Shown here: positions 1 through 10,384 of the stretch, piece by piece
How the letters are laid out: each line of letters opens with the position of its first letter
Position numbering within the stretch: the first letter of the stretch is position 1
From: Burkholderia stagnalis
Lineage (GTDB): Bacteria; Pseudomonadota; Gammaproteobacteria; Burkholderiales; Burkholderiaceae
Length of the DNA stretch: 64,000 nt
Direction: 5' to 3'
NCBI RefSeq assembly: GCF_902830275.1
Contig: NZ_CADESW010000001.1
Coordinates: 248,001 to 312,000 of the forward strand
The notes under the pieces: model-generated
Seen by the model: only the letters and a program-made list of their open reading frames with translations
Told to the model about the DNA's origin: nothing
Database searches by the model: none
Translations under genes and position numbers: made by a program

Positions 1-1729
1 GATCCCGCACCACGTCCGCGTGATAGAACAGGTCGCGCACGACCTGATGCACATCGCCGCGCCGCGCGAGCTTGCGCAGCAGCGCACGCACCGCCTCCTC
101 GGCCGCCCCCGTTTCGCGCGCGAGATCGCGCACCCACGGCGGATCGAAACGCCCCGCGCGAATCAGCGGCAGCAGCGTCTGCGCGAGCGCCTCCTCGCGC
201 GCGTCGAGATTCACCGTATGCGACGGCAGATGCAGCCACGGGCCGCTTCTCGCAGCATCGCCGCCCTCCACCAGCGCATCGACCAGCGCGCGCCACAGCG
301 CATCGCCGGCGAGCGGCGCCGCCATCCGGCGCAGGCGCGCCGCATCGATCCCCTGCTCGTCCGGCATGCGCTCGTGATACGCGCGCAGCGTATCGACCGT
401 CTTCGCCTGCAGCGCGCGCCAATGCGCGCGGGCAATCACCCAGCCGTCGTTCGCCGCGCTGCCGTGCTGGCCGATCGCCAGCGCGTCGTCGGGCAACGTC
501 AGCGCGCCCGGCGCGAAGCCGGTCAGGTGCGTGAGCGTCGCGCGCGGAATGCCGAGCGGCGCCTCGCCGAGCAGCGCATCGAGCCGCCCTTCGTCGAGCC
601 ATATCGCCAGCGCGTCGAGCCATGCGCGGCGCGCCGGCGTCCGGCGCTTGCGCACGGGCCCGAACGGATCGAGCACGCGCCCGCCGCCGACGGTGCGCGT
701 CGCCTGCGGATTGCGCACGATGAAGCGGTCGCCCGGCAGCGCGAACACGGGCTCGTCGAACACCAGTTGCACGCGCATCCGTTGGCCGGCCGCGAGCGAT
801 TCGCCATCGAGCAGCGCGACGTGCGCAACGCGGTGCAGCGTGCCGAGATGCACATGCAGCGGCGCCCAGTGCGTAAGCGTCAGCCCCGCATCGGCGAGCA
901 GCGTCAGCTCGACGTCGATGCGCGGCGACGTCGCGACGAGCCGCGCATCCGCGACCGTATCGCCGCGTTCCACGTCGGCCTTGTCGACCCCGGCCAGATT
1001 CAGCGCGCATCGCTCGCCCGCATGCCCGACGTCGACCGGCCGGTTCTGCGCATGGATGCTGCGCACGCGCGCCGCGCCGCCCGTGCGCACGATCGCGAGC
1101 GTGTCGCCGGCCTTCGCCTGGCCGGCGAACGCAGTGCCGGTCACGACCGTGCCCTGCCCCGCCAGCGTGAATACGCGGTCGACCGCGAGCCGGAACAGCC
1201 CGTCGTCGCGGCGCGCGCGCCACGCGATCGCCGCGTCGCCGAGATGACGCTTGAGCGCCGCGACGCCCGCATCGTCCGCGTCGGTCGCGCGCGTCTCGAA
1301 CACCGGCGCATCGGCGAGCGTCGAATCGTGCAGCCAGGCGGCGATCTCGTCGCGCACCTGCGCGCGGCGCGCGCTGTCGACGCGGTCGCATTTCGTCAGC
1401 GCGATCGCGCCGTGCGTGACGCCGAGCAGTTGCAGGATCGCCAGATGCTCGCGGGTCTGCGGCATCACGCCGTCGTCGGCGGCGATCACGAGCAGCGCGA
1501 AGTCGATGCCGCATGCGCCGGCCGCCATCGTATGGATCAGCTTCTCGTGGCCCGGCACGTCGATCAGGCCGAGCACGTCGCCGTTGTCGAGCGGCGTGTA
1601 TGCATACCCGAGCTCGATCGAGATGCCGCGCGCCTTCTCTTCCTTCAGGCGATCGGTGTCGACGCCCGTCAGCGCGCGCACGAGCGTCGTCTTGCCGTGA
1701 TCGATGTGTCCCGCGGTACCGACGATCAT
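1..1729 (-). CDS. selB: Selenocysteine-specific elongation factor SelB (3' end beyond the window)
   Basis: SelB is the EF-Tu-like GTPase that carries Sec-tRNA to UGA codons followed by a SECIS hairpin. The first 576 codons are present and the C-terminal part runs off the left edge. Residues 1-20 carry the G1 loop [10 protein letters not shown] and the sequence continues with [12 protein letters not shown] (G2) and DVPGHEK (G3), typical of SelB/EF-Tu GTPases; winged-helix-like sequence follows in the later part. The ATG at 1729 overlaps the selA stop as ATGA, so the two genes are translationally coupled. The neighbouring fdnG contains an in-frame UGA, which is the substrate for this factor. 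selC (tRNA-Sec) is not in the window and may lie further left. Confidence 0.95.
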   Translation of the reverse strand, partial: MIVGTAGHIDHGKTTLVRALTGVDTDRLKEEKARGISIELGYAYTPLDNGDVLGLIDVPGHEKLIHTMAAGACGIDFALLVIAADDGVMPQTREHLAILQLLGVTHGAIALTKCDRVDSARRAQVRDEIAAWLHDSTLADAPVFETRATDADDAGVAALKRHLGDAAIAWRARRDDGLFRLAVDRVFTLAGQGTVVTGTAFAGQAKAGDTLAIVRTGGAARVRSIHAQNRPVDVGHAGERCALNLAGVDKADVERGDTVADARLVATSPRIDVELTLLADAGLTLTHWAPLHVHLGTLHRVAHVALLDGESLAAGQRMRVQLVFDEPVFALPGDRFIVRNPQATRTVGGGRVLDPFGPVRKRRTPARRAWLDALAIWLDEGRLDALLGEAPLGIPRATLTHLTGFAPGALTLPDDALAIGQHGSAANDGWVIARAHWRALQAKTVDTLRAYHERMPDEQGIDAARLRRMAAPLAGDALWRALVDALVEGGDAARSGPWLHLPSHTVNLDAREEALAQTLLPLIRAGRFDPPWVRDLARETGAAEEAVRALLRKLARRGDVHQVVRDLFYHADVVRD

Positions 1730-3165
1730 GCAGCCGGCTCCGCGAATCGCGCGCACTGCGCGACGAGGGCCGCCTCGTCGTCGGCTTCGAGGCAGCGCAG
1801 GTCGAGCCGCAGCGCGCCGTCGGCGATGCGCCCGATCACCGGGCGCGGCCAGCCGCGCAGCTGCTTCTCGAGCTGCGCGAGCGCGCGGCCGCCGCGCTTG
1901 CCGTCCGGCGTGCGCACGACGAGCCCGACGCTCGGCAACTGGTCGACCGGCAGCGCGCCGCTGCCGATCTGGCTGAACATCGGCTCGACGCTCACCGTGT
2001 AGCCGCTGCCGATTGCCGCCTGCAGCGCGGGCTGCACGCGCGCGGCCGCCGCGGCGATGTCCGCTTGCGGGCGCGTCAGCAGCCGCAGCGTCGTCAGCCG
2101 CTCGCGCAGGAATTCCGGCGCCTGGTACAGGCGCAGCACGGGTTCGAGCGCGGCCAGCGTGAGCTTGCCGACGCGCAGCGCGCGCTTGAGCGGATGTTTC
2201 TTGATCTTGCCGATCAGCGCGCGATCGCCGACGATCAGGCCGGCCTGCGGCCCGCCCAGCAATTTGTCGCCGCTGAACGTGACAACGTTTGCGCCGCCGG
2301 CCACGGTTTCGCGCACCGTCGTCTCGTGCGGCAGCCCCCATTGCGTGAGGTCGGCGAGCGTGCCGCTGCCGAGATCGACGGCCACCGGCACGCCGTGCGC
2401 GCGCGCAAGCGGCGCGAGTTCGGGCAGCGTCACTTCCTTCGTGAAGCCCGAGATCGCGTAGTTGCTGCAATGCACCTTCATCAGCAGCGCGGTGCGCGGG
2501 CCGATCGCTTCTTCGTAGTCGCGCAGGTGCGTGCGATTGGTGGTGCCGACCTCGCGCAGGCGCGCGCCCGCGCGGCTCATGATGTCGGGAATGCGGAACG
2601 CGCCGCCGATCTCGACCAGCTCGCCGCGCGACACGATCACCTCGCGCTTCGGCGCGAGCGCCGACAGCGTCAGCAGCACCGCGGCCGCGTTGTTGTTGAC
2701 GACGGTCGCCGCCTCGGCGCCGGTCAGTTCGCACAGCAGATCGTCGATCAGGTCGTCGCGGTCGCCGCGGCGGCCGGTCGCGAGGTCGAATTCGAGATTC
2801 ACCGGCTGGGTGAGCGCCGCGACCACCGCGCGCACCGCGTCGTCGGGCAGCAGCGCACGGCCGAGATTGGTGTGCAGCACGGTGCCCGTCAGGTTGAAGA
2901 CGGTGCGCACCGCGCCGGCGCTTTGCGCGGCCAGCGCGCGGGCGACGGCCGCGGCAATGCGCGCTTCGTCGAGCGGCCCGGCCGCCGCCGGATCGTGCTG
3001 CGCCGCAGCGCGCCAGCGTTCGAGCTCCGCGCGCACCGCGTTCAGCACACGGGTGCGGCCGTACGTGTCGAGCACCGGCTGCAGCGGCGCCGACGACAGT
3101 ACGCGCTCCACCGACGGCACGCGCGCGAGCACCGCGTTCAGTTCGTTCAATGCAGGTTCAGTCAC
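1726..3165 (-). CDS. selA: L-seryl-tRNA(Sec) selenium transferase
   Basis: SelA converts Ser-tRNA(Sec) to Sec-tRNA(Sec) with selenophosphate, using PLP. The 479-residue length is normal for the family. The PLP-binding lysine is K301 in the motif [12 protein letters not shown], and the fold-type I pattern ([14 protein letters not shown] near 91-104, VNNNAAAV near 156-163) is intact. Translation begins at a GTG (3163-3165) with an AGGAG Shine-Dalgarno about 10 nt upstream. It lies 66 nt downstream of fdhE and overlaps selB by 4 nt, so fdhE-selA-selB look co-transcribed. The operon pairs the Sec synthesis and decoding genes with the one visible Sec enzyme, FdnG. Confidence 0.96.
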   Translation of the reverse strand: MTEPALNELNAVLARVPSVERVLSSAPLQPVLDTYGRTRVLNAVRAELERWRAAAQHDPAAAGPLDEARIAAAVARALAAQSAGAVRTVFNLTGTVLHTNLGRALLPDDAVRAVVAALTQPVNLEFDLATGRRGDRDDLIDDLLCELTGAEAATVVNNNAAAVLLTLSALAPKREVIVSRGELVEIGGAFRIPDIMSRAGARLREVGTTNRTHLRDYEEAIGPRTALLMKVHCSNYAISGFTKEVTLPELAPLARAHGVPVAVDLGSGTLADLTQWGLPHETTVRETVAGGANVVTFSGDKLLGGPQAGLIVGDRALIGKIKKHPLKRALRVGKLTLAALEPVLRLYQAPEFLRERLTTLRLLTRPQADIAAAAARVQPALQAAIGSGYTVSVEPMFSQIGSGALPVDQLPSVGLVVRTPDGKRGGRALAQLEKQLRGWPRPVIGRIADGALRLDLRCLEADDEAALVAQCARFAEPAA

Positions 3166-3231
3166 GTGTGTGTGGTCTCCTGTGGACCGGGGCGAGCGCT
3201 CAGGCGCAGGCCCCGGCCCCGGGCAAGGCGG

Positions 3232-4164
3232 TCATTCTTCCCGCGACACGTCCGGCCACAGCAGCGGGTTCGGCGAACTGCGCTGATAGCCGGCCTCGTT
3301 CATCAGCAGGTCGAGCGTGAGGCTCGCGAGATCGTCCGCGAGCGGCTCGAAATCGTAATCCTTGTTCTGGTAGCCGATCTTGCGGTACGTCTTGCATTCG
3401 TCGCACGATTCGGCCTTCACGGCTTCGCTGCCGCCCTCGATGCCGTGGTACGCGATGCCCTTCGTCGAATCGCAGTGCGAGCACTTGGTGCGCACCATGT
3501 GCCACTCGGTCGTGCACAGCCCGCATTGCAGGAACCGATAGCCTTCGTACTGGCCGCCCACGCGCACCACGCTCGCGACCGGGTGCGTGCCGCACACCGG
3601 GCACAGCCCCGGCTGGTCGAGGAACGGCACGTCGGCCGGCGGCGTGCGGCTCGCGAGGTCGGTCCACACCACCTGCAGCGCGGCCATCAGGAACGGCGCG
3701 GTGGCCGGTTCGACTTCGGCGAAGCGCAGCGCGAGGATCGCATCGGCCTGCGCGTCGAGCTCGGCCGGCGCCATCAGGCGGAGCCGGTCGAGCAGCTTCG
3801 CGAGCGCCGGATTGACGAGCCCGGCGCCTTCGACGCGGTCGAGCAGTTCATACAGCACGGCCCGCCATTGCGGATCGCGCTCGCCGCCGAGCGCCGGCAC
3901 GAGCGGCATCGAATGCTGCTGCGCGCGCGCGATCGCGTCCGGCGACGGCATCTGCGCGGCGAAATCCTGCAGCACCGCGTGCTGCGCGTCGGCGAGCACC
4001 GCCATCAGCCGCAGGTAGCCGCCGATCGGGTTCAGGTCGGCCAGCTGGCGCAGGCGCGCGGCGCGCGCCGAGAAAACCGTGGCGCGTTCCGGCAGGCGGA
4101 AGCGCGGAATCGCCGAATGATCGAGCGCCGAGATCTCGGTCGGCTCAAGAATGCGTTGTGTCAC
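3232..4164 (-). CDS. fdhE: Formate dehydrogenase accessory protein FdhE
   Basis: FdhE is a cytoplasmic rubredoxin-like iron protein needed for activity of respiratory formate dehydrogenases. The 310-residue protein has the family's Cys-pair pattern in its second half: CPVCG, CGLC, CSHC and CDEC. I chose the GTG at 4164 because GGAAG sits 8 nt upstream. The longer reading frame begins at a TTG (4179) that lies at the edge of a terminator T-run and has no ribosome binding site. The gene sits between fdnI and selA. A strong intrinsic terminator ends 14 nt upstream of the start codon, so expression probably depends on read-through or on a separate promoter. Confidence 0.92.
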   Translation of the reverse strand: MTQRILEPTEISALDHSAIPRFRLPERATVFSARAARLRQLADLNPIGGYLRLMAVLADAQHAVLQDFAAQMPSPDAIARAQQHSMPLVPALGGERDPQWRAVLYELLDRVEGAGLVNPALAKLLDRLRLMAPAELDAQADAILALRFAEVEPATAPFLMAALQVVWTDLASRTPPADVPFLDQPGLCPVCGTHPVASVVRVGGQYEGYRFLQCGLCTTEWHMVRTKCSHCDSTKGIAYHGIEGGSEAVKAESCDECKTYRKIGYQNKDYDFEPLADDLASLTLDLLMNEAGYQRSSPNPLLWPDVSREE

Positions 4165-4177
4165 GAGAGTGTCTTCC

Positions 4178-4207
4178 AAAAAAACAAGCGCCGACGCGTC
4201 GGCGCTT
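4178..4207 (-). terminator. Intrinsic terminator between fdnI and fdhE
   Basis: A perfect 11-bp inverted repeat (AAGCGCCGACG and its complement, 4186-4207) is followed on the minus strand by G/T sequence with seven consecutive T (4178-4184). It sits after fdnI (stop at 4273), and its T-run directly abuts the fdhE ribosome binding site, so it probably limits read-through into fdhE-selA-selB. Confidence 0.85.
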
Positions 4208-4272
4208 CAGGCAAGTTCCGGCAATGGCCGGAGCCGCGCGCCGCAACCGGCGCGCCGCCCCGTTCCGGTGCG

Positions 4273-4899
4273 CTACTTCACGCTTTCACGGAACCACTTC
4301 GGATGGTGCTTGCGCGCCCAGCCGAGGGTTACCGTGCCGCGCACCATCGCCCGGATCGAGCCCTTGATCCACAGCGCCGCATAGATATGCGTGACGATGC
4401 CGACGATCAGCACGAACGCCGCGACGGCGTGGACGACTGCCGCGATCCGGATCACCCCGATCGGGAAGTAGAACGAGAAATACCGCCGCCAGATGACGAT
4501 GCCCGACAGCAGCAACAGCGCGAGACACGCCACCATCGCGAAGAATAGCAGTTTCTGTCCGGCGTTATAGCGCCCGATCTCCGGCAGCTTGTCCTCGCGG
4601 TTCGCGAGCACGTCGTCGATCTGGCGCAGCCACTGCACGTCGTCGCGGTCGAGCACGTTGTGATGCCAGTAGCGCACGGCCATCACCGCGAACGACACGA
4701 ACATCACGAGGCCGACGAACGGGTGCAGGATCCGCGTCCACTGGCCGCCGCCGAACAGCGCGGTGAGCCAGAACATCGACGGATGGAACAGCGCGAGCCC
4801 CGACAGCGCGAGCAGCACGAACGTGATCGCGGTGATCCAGTGGTTCGTCCGCTCGTTCGCCGTGTAGCGGACGATCAGGTTGGGGTCGTCGTGCTTCAT
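4273..4899 (-). CDS. fdnI: Formate dehydrogenase cytochrome b556 (gamma) subunit
   Basis: This 208-residue integral membrane diheme cytochrome b takes electrons from the FdxH iron-sulfur subunit to the quinone pool. Four hydrophobic segments are evident at about residues 20-40, 52-75, 112-135 and 150-172. Histidines in and near these helices (for example RILHPF, VHAVAAF and VTHIYAALW) are the expected heme ligands. The N-terminal [14 protein letters not shown] motif is typical of the family. The start ATG overlaps the fdxH stop as ATGA. It could be called fdoI, because FDH-N and FDH-O cannot be separated by sequence inspection alone. Confidence 0.94.
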   Translation of the reverse strand: MKHDDPNLIVRYTANERTNHWITAITFVLLALSGLALFHPSMFWLTALFGGGQWTRILHPFVGLVMFVSFAVMAVRYWHHNVLDRDDVQWLRQIDDVLANREDKLPEIGRYNAGQKLLFFAMVACLALLLLSGIVIWRRYFSFYFPIGVIRIAAVVHAVAAFVLIVGIVTHIYAALWIKGSIRAMVRGTVTLGWARKHHPKWFRESVK

Positions 4900-5810
4900 T
4901 TCGCGTCCTCCTTGATGCGTCGCGCTTCGTCGCGGGCGGCGGCTTCCTCCTCGTCGCTCACCTCGTTCGGGCCGACCCGGGTGTAGTGGAAGAAGCCGGC
5001 CAGCGCCGTGAGCGCAATGCCCGCGACCGCGAGCGGCTTCGCGATGCCCTTCCACAGCTTCACCATCGGGCTGATCGACGGGTTGTCCGGCAGGCCGTGG
5101 TACAGCGACGGCTTGTCGGCATGGTGCAGCACATACATCACGTGCGTGCCGCCGACGCCCTGCGGATCGTACAGCCCCGCGTGCTCGAAGCCGCGCTCCT
5201 TCAGGTCCTCGATCCGCTCGGCCGCGTGCTGCTTCATGTCCTCCTTGGTGCCGAACACGATCGCGCCCGTCGGGCAGGTCTTCACGCAGGCCGGCTCCTG
5301 GCCGACCGCGACGCGGTCGGAGCAGAGCGTGCACTTGTACGCGCGATGATCCTTCTTCGAGATCCGCGGGACGTTGAACGGGCAACCGGTCACGCAATAG
5401 CCGCAGCCGATGCAGTTCTCCTCGTGGAAATCGACGATCCCGTTGTTGTACTGCACGATCGCGCCCGGCGACGGGCACGCCTTCAGGCAGCCCGGATCCT
5501 CGCAGTGCATGCAGCCGTCCTTGCGGATCAGCCATTCGAGGTCGCCCGCCGGGTTCTCGTATTCGGCGAAGCGCATCACCGTCCACGAGTGCTCCGACAG
5601 GTCGGCCGGGTTGTCGTAGACGCCGACGTTGGTGCCGACTTCGTCGCGCAGGTCGTTCCATTCCATGCACGCTGTCTGGCACGCCTTGCAGCCGATGCAC
5701 TTCGACACGTCGATCAGTTTCGCGACGCTCCCGGTCACCGGCTCGCGCGCCGTGGGCGGCGGCGTGGTGGTGGCCGACACGCGCTTGATATCCAGCGATT
5801 GCAATGCCAT
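4896..5810 (-). CDS. fdxH: Formate dehydrogenase iron-sulfur (beta) subunit
   Basis: This 304-residue subunit relays electrons from FdnG to the membrane cytochrome. It carries four ferredoxin-type cysteine clusters: [11 protein letters not shown] near residue 38, [13 protein letters not shown] near 100, [11 protein letters not shown] near 133, and CTLCSDRV plus [10 protein letters not shown] near 157-178. A single transmembrane helix near residues 255-275 ([16 protein letters not shown]) anchors it. A purine-rich GGGGAAAGAG lies immediately upstream of the ATG. It starts 10 nt after the fdnG stop and overlaps fdnI by 4 nt. Confidence 0.95.
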   Translation of the reverse strand: MALQSLDIKRVSATTTPPPTAREPVTGSVAKLIDVSKCIGCKACQTACMEWNDLRDEVGTNVGVYDNPADLSEHSWTVMRFAEYENPAGDLEWLIRKDGCMHCEDPGCLKACPSPGAIVQYNNGIVDFHEENCIGCGYCVTGCPFNVPRISKKDHRAYKCTLCSDRVAVGQEPACVKTCPTGAIVFGTKEDMKQHAAERIEDLKERGFEHAGLYDPQGVGGTHVMYVLHHADKPSLYHGLPDNPSISPMVKLWKGIAKPLAVAGIALTALAGFFHYTRVGPNEVSDEEEAAARDEARRIKEDAK

Positions 5811-5820
5811 CTCTTTCCCC

Positions 5821-8800
5821 TTACGCCTTTTCGACCTTCACCAGGAACGACTTGAATTCCGGTGTGTACGAGTTGCCGTCACCCACGGACGGAGTCAGGG
5901 TATTCGCGAGATAGCCGGGCTTCGTCAACCCCTTGAAGCCCCAGTGCAACGGGATACCGACCGTCTGGACCTTCTTGCCGTCGACCGTCAGCGGCTTGAT
6001 CCGCTTCGTGACGAGCGCCACCGCGACGATATGGCCGCGCTTGGACGACACCCTCACGCGATCGCCGTGCGCGACGCCGACTTCCTTCGCGAGGTCTTCG
6101 CCGATCTCGACGAATTGCTCGGGCTGGATGATCGAGTTCAGCCGCGCATGCTTGGTCCAGTAGTGGAAATGCTCGGTCAGACGATAGGTCGTCGCGACGT
6201 GCGGGAACTCCGCGACCTTGCCGAACGACGCGCGATCGTCCGGGAACACGCGGGCGGCCGGGTTGTTCAGCGCCTGCGGGTTGTTCGGATGGAACGGGTT
6301 CGCAGCGAGCGGCGTCTCGAACGGCTCGTAGTGCTCGGGGAACGGGCCTTCGTTCATCCCGGCGCGCGCGAAGAAGCGTGCGACGCCTTCCGGGTTCATG
6401 ATGAATGGGCCCATGCCGGTCTCGGGCGACTCGTCGGCCTTGTAGTCGGGAATGTCCGGGCCCGACCACGCGCTGCCGTTCCAGCCGATCAGTTTCCGGG
6501 TCGGGTCGAACGGCTTGCCGCCGACGTCGCACGATGCGCGGTTGTACAGGATCCGCCGGTTCGCGGGCCATGCCCACGCCCAGCCGAGCGTCTGGCCGAT
6601 GCCGGTCGGATCCGAGTTGTCGCGCCGCCCCATCTGGTTGCCGGCCTGCGTCCACGATCCGCAGAAGATCCAGCAGCCGCTCGCCGTCGTGCCGTCGTCC
6701 TTGAGCTGCGCGAACGCGGCGAGCTGCTCGCCCTTCTTCACGAGCGTCTTGGCCGGATCCTTCGGATCGGGCAGGTCGGCCAGCGCCTTGCCGTTGAACT
6801 CCTTCGCGAGCTCTTCGGGCGTCGGGCTTTCCGGGTTCGCGTACGGCCAGGTCAGGTTGACGATCGGGTCGGGGAACTTGCCGCCGTCCTTCTTGTACGC
6901 ATCGCGCATGCGCTGGAACAGTCCCGACATGATCTCGAGATCGCTGCGCGCCTCGCCCGGCGGCTCCGCGCCCTTCCAGTGCCATTGCAGCACGCGGCTC
7001 GAACTGACGAGCGAGCCGTTTTCCTCCGCGAAGCACGTGGTGGGCAAACGGAACACCTCGGTCTGGATCTTCGACGAATCGACGTCGTTGTAGTCGCCGT
7101 GGTTCTTCCAGAACTCCGACGTCTCGGTCGCGAGCGGATCCATGATCACGAGCCACTTCAGCTTCGCGAGCCCCGCGGCCGTCTTCACCTTCGACGGCGC
7201 GGCCGCAAGCGGGTTGAAGCCCTGGCAGATGTAGCCGTTCATCTTGCCGGCATTCATCAGCTCGATCGTCTGCAGCAGGTCGTACTGCTTGTCGAGCTTC
7301 GGCAGGTAGTCGTAGCCCCAGTTGTTCTCGGCGGTCGCCGCATCGCCCCACCACGACTTCATGAAGCTGACGTGGAAGGCCTTGTAGTTCTTCCAGTAGC
7401 TGAGCTGGTTCGGCCGCAGCGGCTGCTGCGCGCGCTTCTTGATGTAGCCGTCGAAGTCCTGCTCGGACTGCATCGGCAGCGTCATGTAGCCCGGCAGCAG
7501 GTTCGACATCAGCCCGAGGTCGGTCAGCCCCTGGATGTTCGAGTGGCCGCGCAGCGCGTTCATGCCGCCGCCGGCGATGCCGATGTTGCCGAGCAGCAGC
7601 TGCACCATCGCGCCGGTGCGGATCATCTGCGCGCCGATCGAGTGGTGGGTCCAGCCGAGCGCGTACAGGATCGTGCCGGCGCGGCCGGGCACGGCGGTGG
7701 TCGCGAGCATCTCGCAGACCTTCAGGAACTTGTCCTTCGGCGTGCCGCACACCTGCTCGACCATCTCGGCCGTATAGCGCGCGTAGTGCTGCTTCAGCAG
7801 GTTGTAGACGCAGCGCGGGTGCGCGAGCGTCGGGTCGACCTTCACGAAGCCGTCGTCGCCGCGCTCGTAGTCCCAGCTCGACTTGTCCGGGTACGCGTGC
7901 TTCTCGGCGTCGTAGCCGGAATAGATGCCGTCGTTGAACGCGAAATCCTCGCGCACGATGAACGAGAAGTCCGTGTAGTTCTTCACGTACTCATGCTGGA
8001 TCTTGTCGTTCGTCAGCAGATAGTTGATGACGCCGCCCAGGAAGGCGATGTCGGTGCCGGTGCGAATCGGCGCGTAGTAGTCCGCCACCGAGGCGGTGCG
8101 CGTAAAGCGCGGGTCGACGACGATCAGCCGCGCCTTGCGGTGCGCCTTCGCCTCCGTTACCCACTTGAATCCGCACGGATGGGCCTCGGCTGCATTGCCG
8201 CCCATCACGAGAATCACGTCCGCGTTCTTGATGTCGACCCAATGGTTCGTCATCGCTCCACGGCCAAACGTCGGGGCAAGACCTGCCACCGTCGGGCCAT
8301 GTCAGACACGCGCCTGATTGTCGAACGCGAGCATCCCCGTGCTGCGGATGACCTTGTGCGTCAGGTAGCCGACCTCGTTGCTGCCCGCCGATGCGGCCAG
8401 CATGCCGGTCGTGAGCCAGCGGTTGACCTTCGCGCCGTCGTCGGTCGTCTCGACGAAGTTCGCGTCGCGGTCGGCTTTCATCAGCTTCGCGATGCGGTCG
8501 AGCGCGTCGTTCCACGAAATGCGCTCCCACTTGTCCGAACCCGGTGCGCGGTATTCCGGATGCATCAGGCGGCTCGGGCTGTGGATGAAGTCGATCAGGC
8601 TCGCGCCCTTCGGGCACAGCGTGCCGCGATTGACCGGGTGGTCGGGGTCGCCTTCGATATGGATGATGCTCGACTGCGCATTCTTCGCGCCGTCGCCCAG
8701 GCTGTACATCAGGATGCCGCAGCCGACGGAGCAGTATGGGCAGGTGTTGCGTGTTTCGACGGTTCGCGCCAGCTTGTACTGACGGACCTCCGCGAGCGCT

Positions 8801-8892
8801 TCGGTCGGCGAGAAGCCCATGAGGGCAAGACTCGATCCGGCGAGCGACGTGGCGGTCACTTTCAGGAACTGGCGCCGGGACATTTGTAGCAT
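5821..8892 (-). CDS. fdnG: Formate dehydrogenase-N catalytic (alpha) subunit, selenoprotein with UGA = Sec197
   Basis: This is the periplasmic molybdenum (bis-MGD) catalytic subunit, oxidising formate to CO2. The two open frames 8302-8892 and 5821-8289 belong to one gene of 1023 residues. The in-frame TGA at 8302-8304 falls where the family has selenocysteine, in the context DNQARV[18 protein letters not shown]. The N-terminus is a Tat signal (SRRQFLK at residues 5-11, then a hydrophobic stretch). A 4Fe-4S cluster is formed by C51, C54, C58 and C93 (CPYCSVGCG and LCPKGAS). The ATG at 8892 is preceded by GAGACC; a second ATG at 8883 is possible. The gene heads the fdnG-fdxH-fdnI operon. Software that ends genes at TGA will split it. 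Confidence 0.96.
8262..8304 (-). promoter_or_regulatory. bSECIS element directing Sec insertion in fdnG
   Basis: Immediately 3' of the UGA (8302-8304) the mRNA folds into a hairpin. GGCC (8295-8298) pairs with GGCC (8262-8265), and an upper stem GGCA/UGCC closes the loop GGUCU. A loop carrying GGUC above a short stem is the feature recognised by SelB in the E. coli fdhF and fdnG SECIS elements. It overlaps codons 199-211 of the gene. Confidence 0.82.
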
Positions 8893-8928
8893 GATGGTCT
8901 CGGCTTTATTGTGGGGGGATCGAAAGGA

Positions 8929-8934
8929 ATTATA
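8929..8934 (-). promoter_or_regulatory. Candidate -10 box of the fdnG operon
   Basis: A perfect TATAAT on the minus strand lies 37 nt upstream of the fdnG ATG, inside an AT-rich stretch in otherwise GC-rich DNA. No convincing -35 hexamer is seen at 16-18 nt spacing, so an activator may be needed. Confidence 0.45.
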
Positions 8935-8995
8935 GACAGTTCACGCAACTATGTTCGAATCTTCGTATCAATATTGAATTGTCCGGTATGCACAA

Positions 8996-9964
8996 ATGGA
9001 GCTTTACGTGGCGTCGCCCTCCCGCGTCACGACCCGATACGCGATGAAACCACATATTCCCGCTGATGCGACCCGCCTGGCAAGACGGCAGGCCAACTGG
9101 GCGCTGGCCGCGTTCCAGCGTTTTTCGTCGGACCGCTGCACGACGATGGCCGCGAGCATCGCGTTCTATTCGGCGTTCTCGCTCGCGCCGATGCTCGTGA
9201 TGGTGATCGCGGTGGCCGGCTGGTTCTACGGCGACGATGCCGCGCGCGGCCAGGTGTTCGAGCAGGCGCGCCAGCTGATCGGCGACGACGCGGCGGCGAG
9301 CGTGCAGACCATCGTCCAGAACGCGCACCGCAGCGGCCAGCGCGGCGGCCTCGCGACGCTGATCTCGTTCGCCGCGCTGGCGGTCGGTGCGTCGGCAACG
9401 TTCGCGTCGCTCAACACCGCGCTGAGCGTGATCTGGCCGGCGGCCGAGAGGCGCTGGTCGAACGTGCTCGGCCTCGTGCGGGTGCGGCTGGTCTCGTTCG
9501 GGCTCGTGCTCGGCGTCGCGTTCCTGCTGATCGTCTCGCTCGTGCTCGACACGGCGATCACGTTCGTCGGCATGTGGCTATGGGGCGATTCGCCGTATAT
9601 CGCGATCACCAACGTCGTGCAGTTCTTCGCCGGCATCGCGGTGCTCGCGGCCGCGTTCGCCACGCTGATGAAGTTCCTGCCGGACGCGCGCGTCGCGTGG
9701 CGCGACGCGACCATCGGCGGCAGCGTGTCCGCCATCCTGTTCTCCGGCGGCAAGAAGCTGTTCGCGCTGTATCTCGCGCATGCCGGCACCGCGAGCGCGT
9801 TCGGCGCGGCCGGGTCGTTCGCGGTGCTGCTGATGTGGCTGTACTTCTCCGCCGCCGTGCTGCTGCTCGGCGCGGAATTCGCGGCGGCGAGGGGCGCCGC
9901 GCATGGGGATCCGGCCGGCCCGCCGACGAAAACATCCGAAGCCAGCCGGCCGCGCGAGTCGTGA
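8996..9964 (+). CDS. YihY/BrkB-family inner membrane protein
   Basis: A 322-residue integral membrane protein with six hydrophobic segments, of the BrkB/YihY family (formerly misassigned as ribonuclease BN). Family landmarks are the N-terminal FSSDRCTTMAASIAFYSAFSLAPML region and the C-terminal GGKKLFALYLAHAG...AAGSFAVLLMWLYFSA region. The function of the family is unsettled; a transport or efflux role is often suggested. The start is uncertain: the ATG at 8996 gives the longest form, while the ATG at 9044 (MKPHIPAD) starts nearer the conserved region. Neither has a clear ribosome binding site. It is transcribed divergently from fdnG. Confidence 0.85.
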   Translation: MELYVASPSRVTTRYAMKPHIPADATRLARRQANWALAAFQRFSSDRCTTMAASIAFYSAFSLAPMLVMVIAVAGWFYGDDAARGQVFEQARQLIGDDAAASVQTIVQNAHRSGQRGGLATLISFAALAVGASATFASLNTALSVIWPAAERRWSNVLGLVRVRLVSFGLVLGVAFLLIVSLVLDTAITFVGMWLWGDSPYIAITNVVQFFAGIAVLAAAFATLMKFLPDARVAWRDATIGGSVSAILFSGGKKLFALYLAHAGTASAFGAAGSFAVLLMWLYFSAAVLLLGAEFAAARGAAHGDPAGPPTKTSEASRPRES

Positions 9965-10384
9965 CGCCGCGACGCGATTTCACTGTCTGGCGATTCGCTT
10001 ACGCGAGTAGCACAATTTGCGCAACTGAGTCTTTTCCGGAGGTCCCGGCGCATGACGCGCCGCCCCGGACACGCCCACGCGCCCAAAACGCTCGCCGCGG
10101 CATGCGCAAACGTTTGCAACCCGCATTTTCATCGCACCATTGCAGGGAATCAAAGGGTCGCTCGTGGTGCATGCCGAGCGTCACAACAATCGCGCCGCAG
10201 CAATTGTCAACTATTTCAAAAATAGGAATAGTGCTTGATGTCCTTGATCTATATGGATTTTTCTCCGGTGTGATGTTTTGGAGACACTTTATTTTTTGAG
10301 CTTTCTTGCGCGTATGGCACTGAGCTATTCTGCAATCCGCAACAAATAACGACTCACGAATTACTCGCGTGGAGAAACTCAACG
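9965..10384 (+). other. Intergenic region upstream of the porin
   Basis: About 420 nt with no supported gene. The second half (roughly 10196-10370) is strikingly AT-rich for this genome and presumably holds the porin promoter and untranslated leader. I could not assign -35/-10 boxes with confidence. Confidence 0.5.

Noticed and set aside
4165-4179. TTG start for fdhE at 4179
   Set aside because: It lies at the end of a terminator T-run and has no ribosome binding site; the GTG at 4164 has GGAAG at good spacing.
1513-4548. Plus-strand open frame of 1011 codons antisense to selA and fdhE
   Set aside because: It is extremely Arg/Ala rich, has no domain, and covers clear minus-strand genes; a GC-rich codon shadow.
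8302-8304. fdnG as a pseudogene split by a nonsense codon
   Set aside because: The UGA is at the conserved Sec position, followed by a SECIS hairpin, with selA and selB alongside.
5629-8889. Plus-strand open frame of 1086 codons opposite fdnG
   Set aside because: It mirrors a conserved formate dehydrogenase gene and has no ribosome binding site or recognisable protein sequence.
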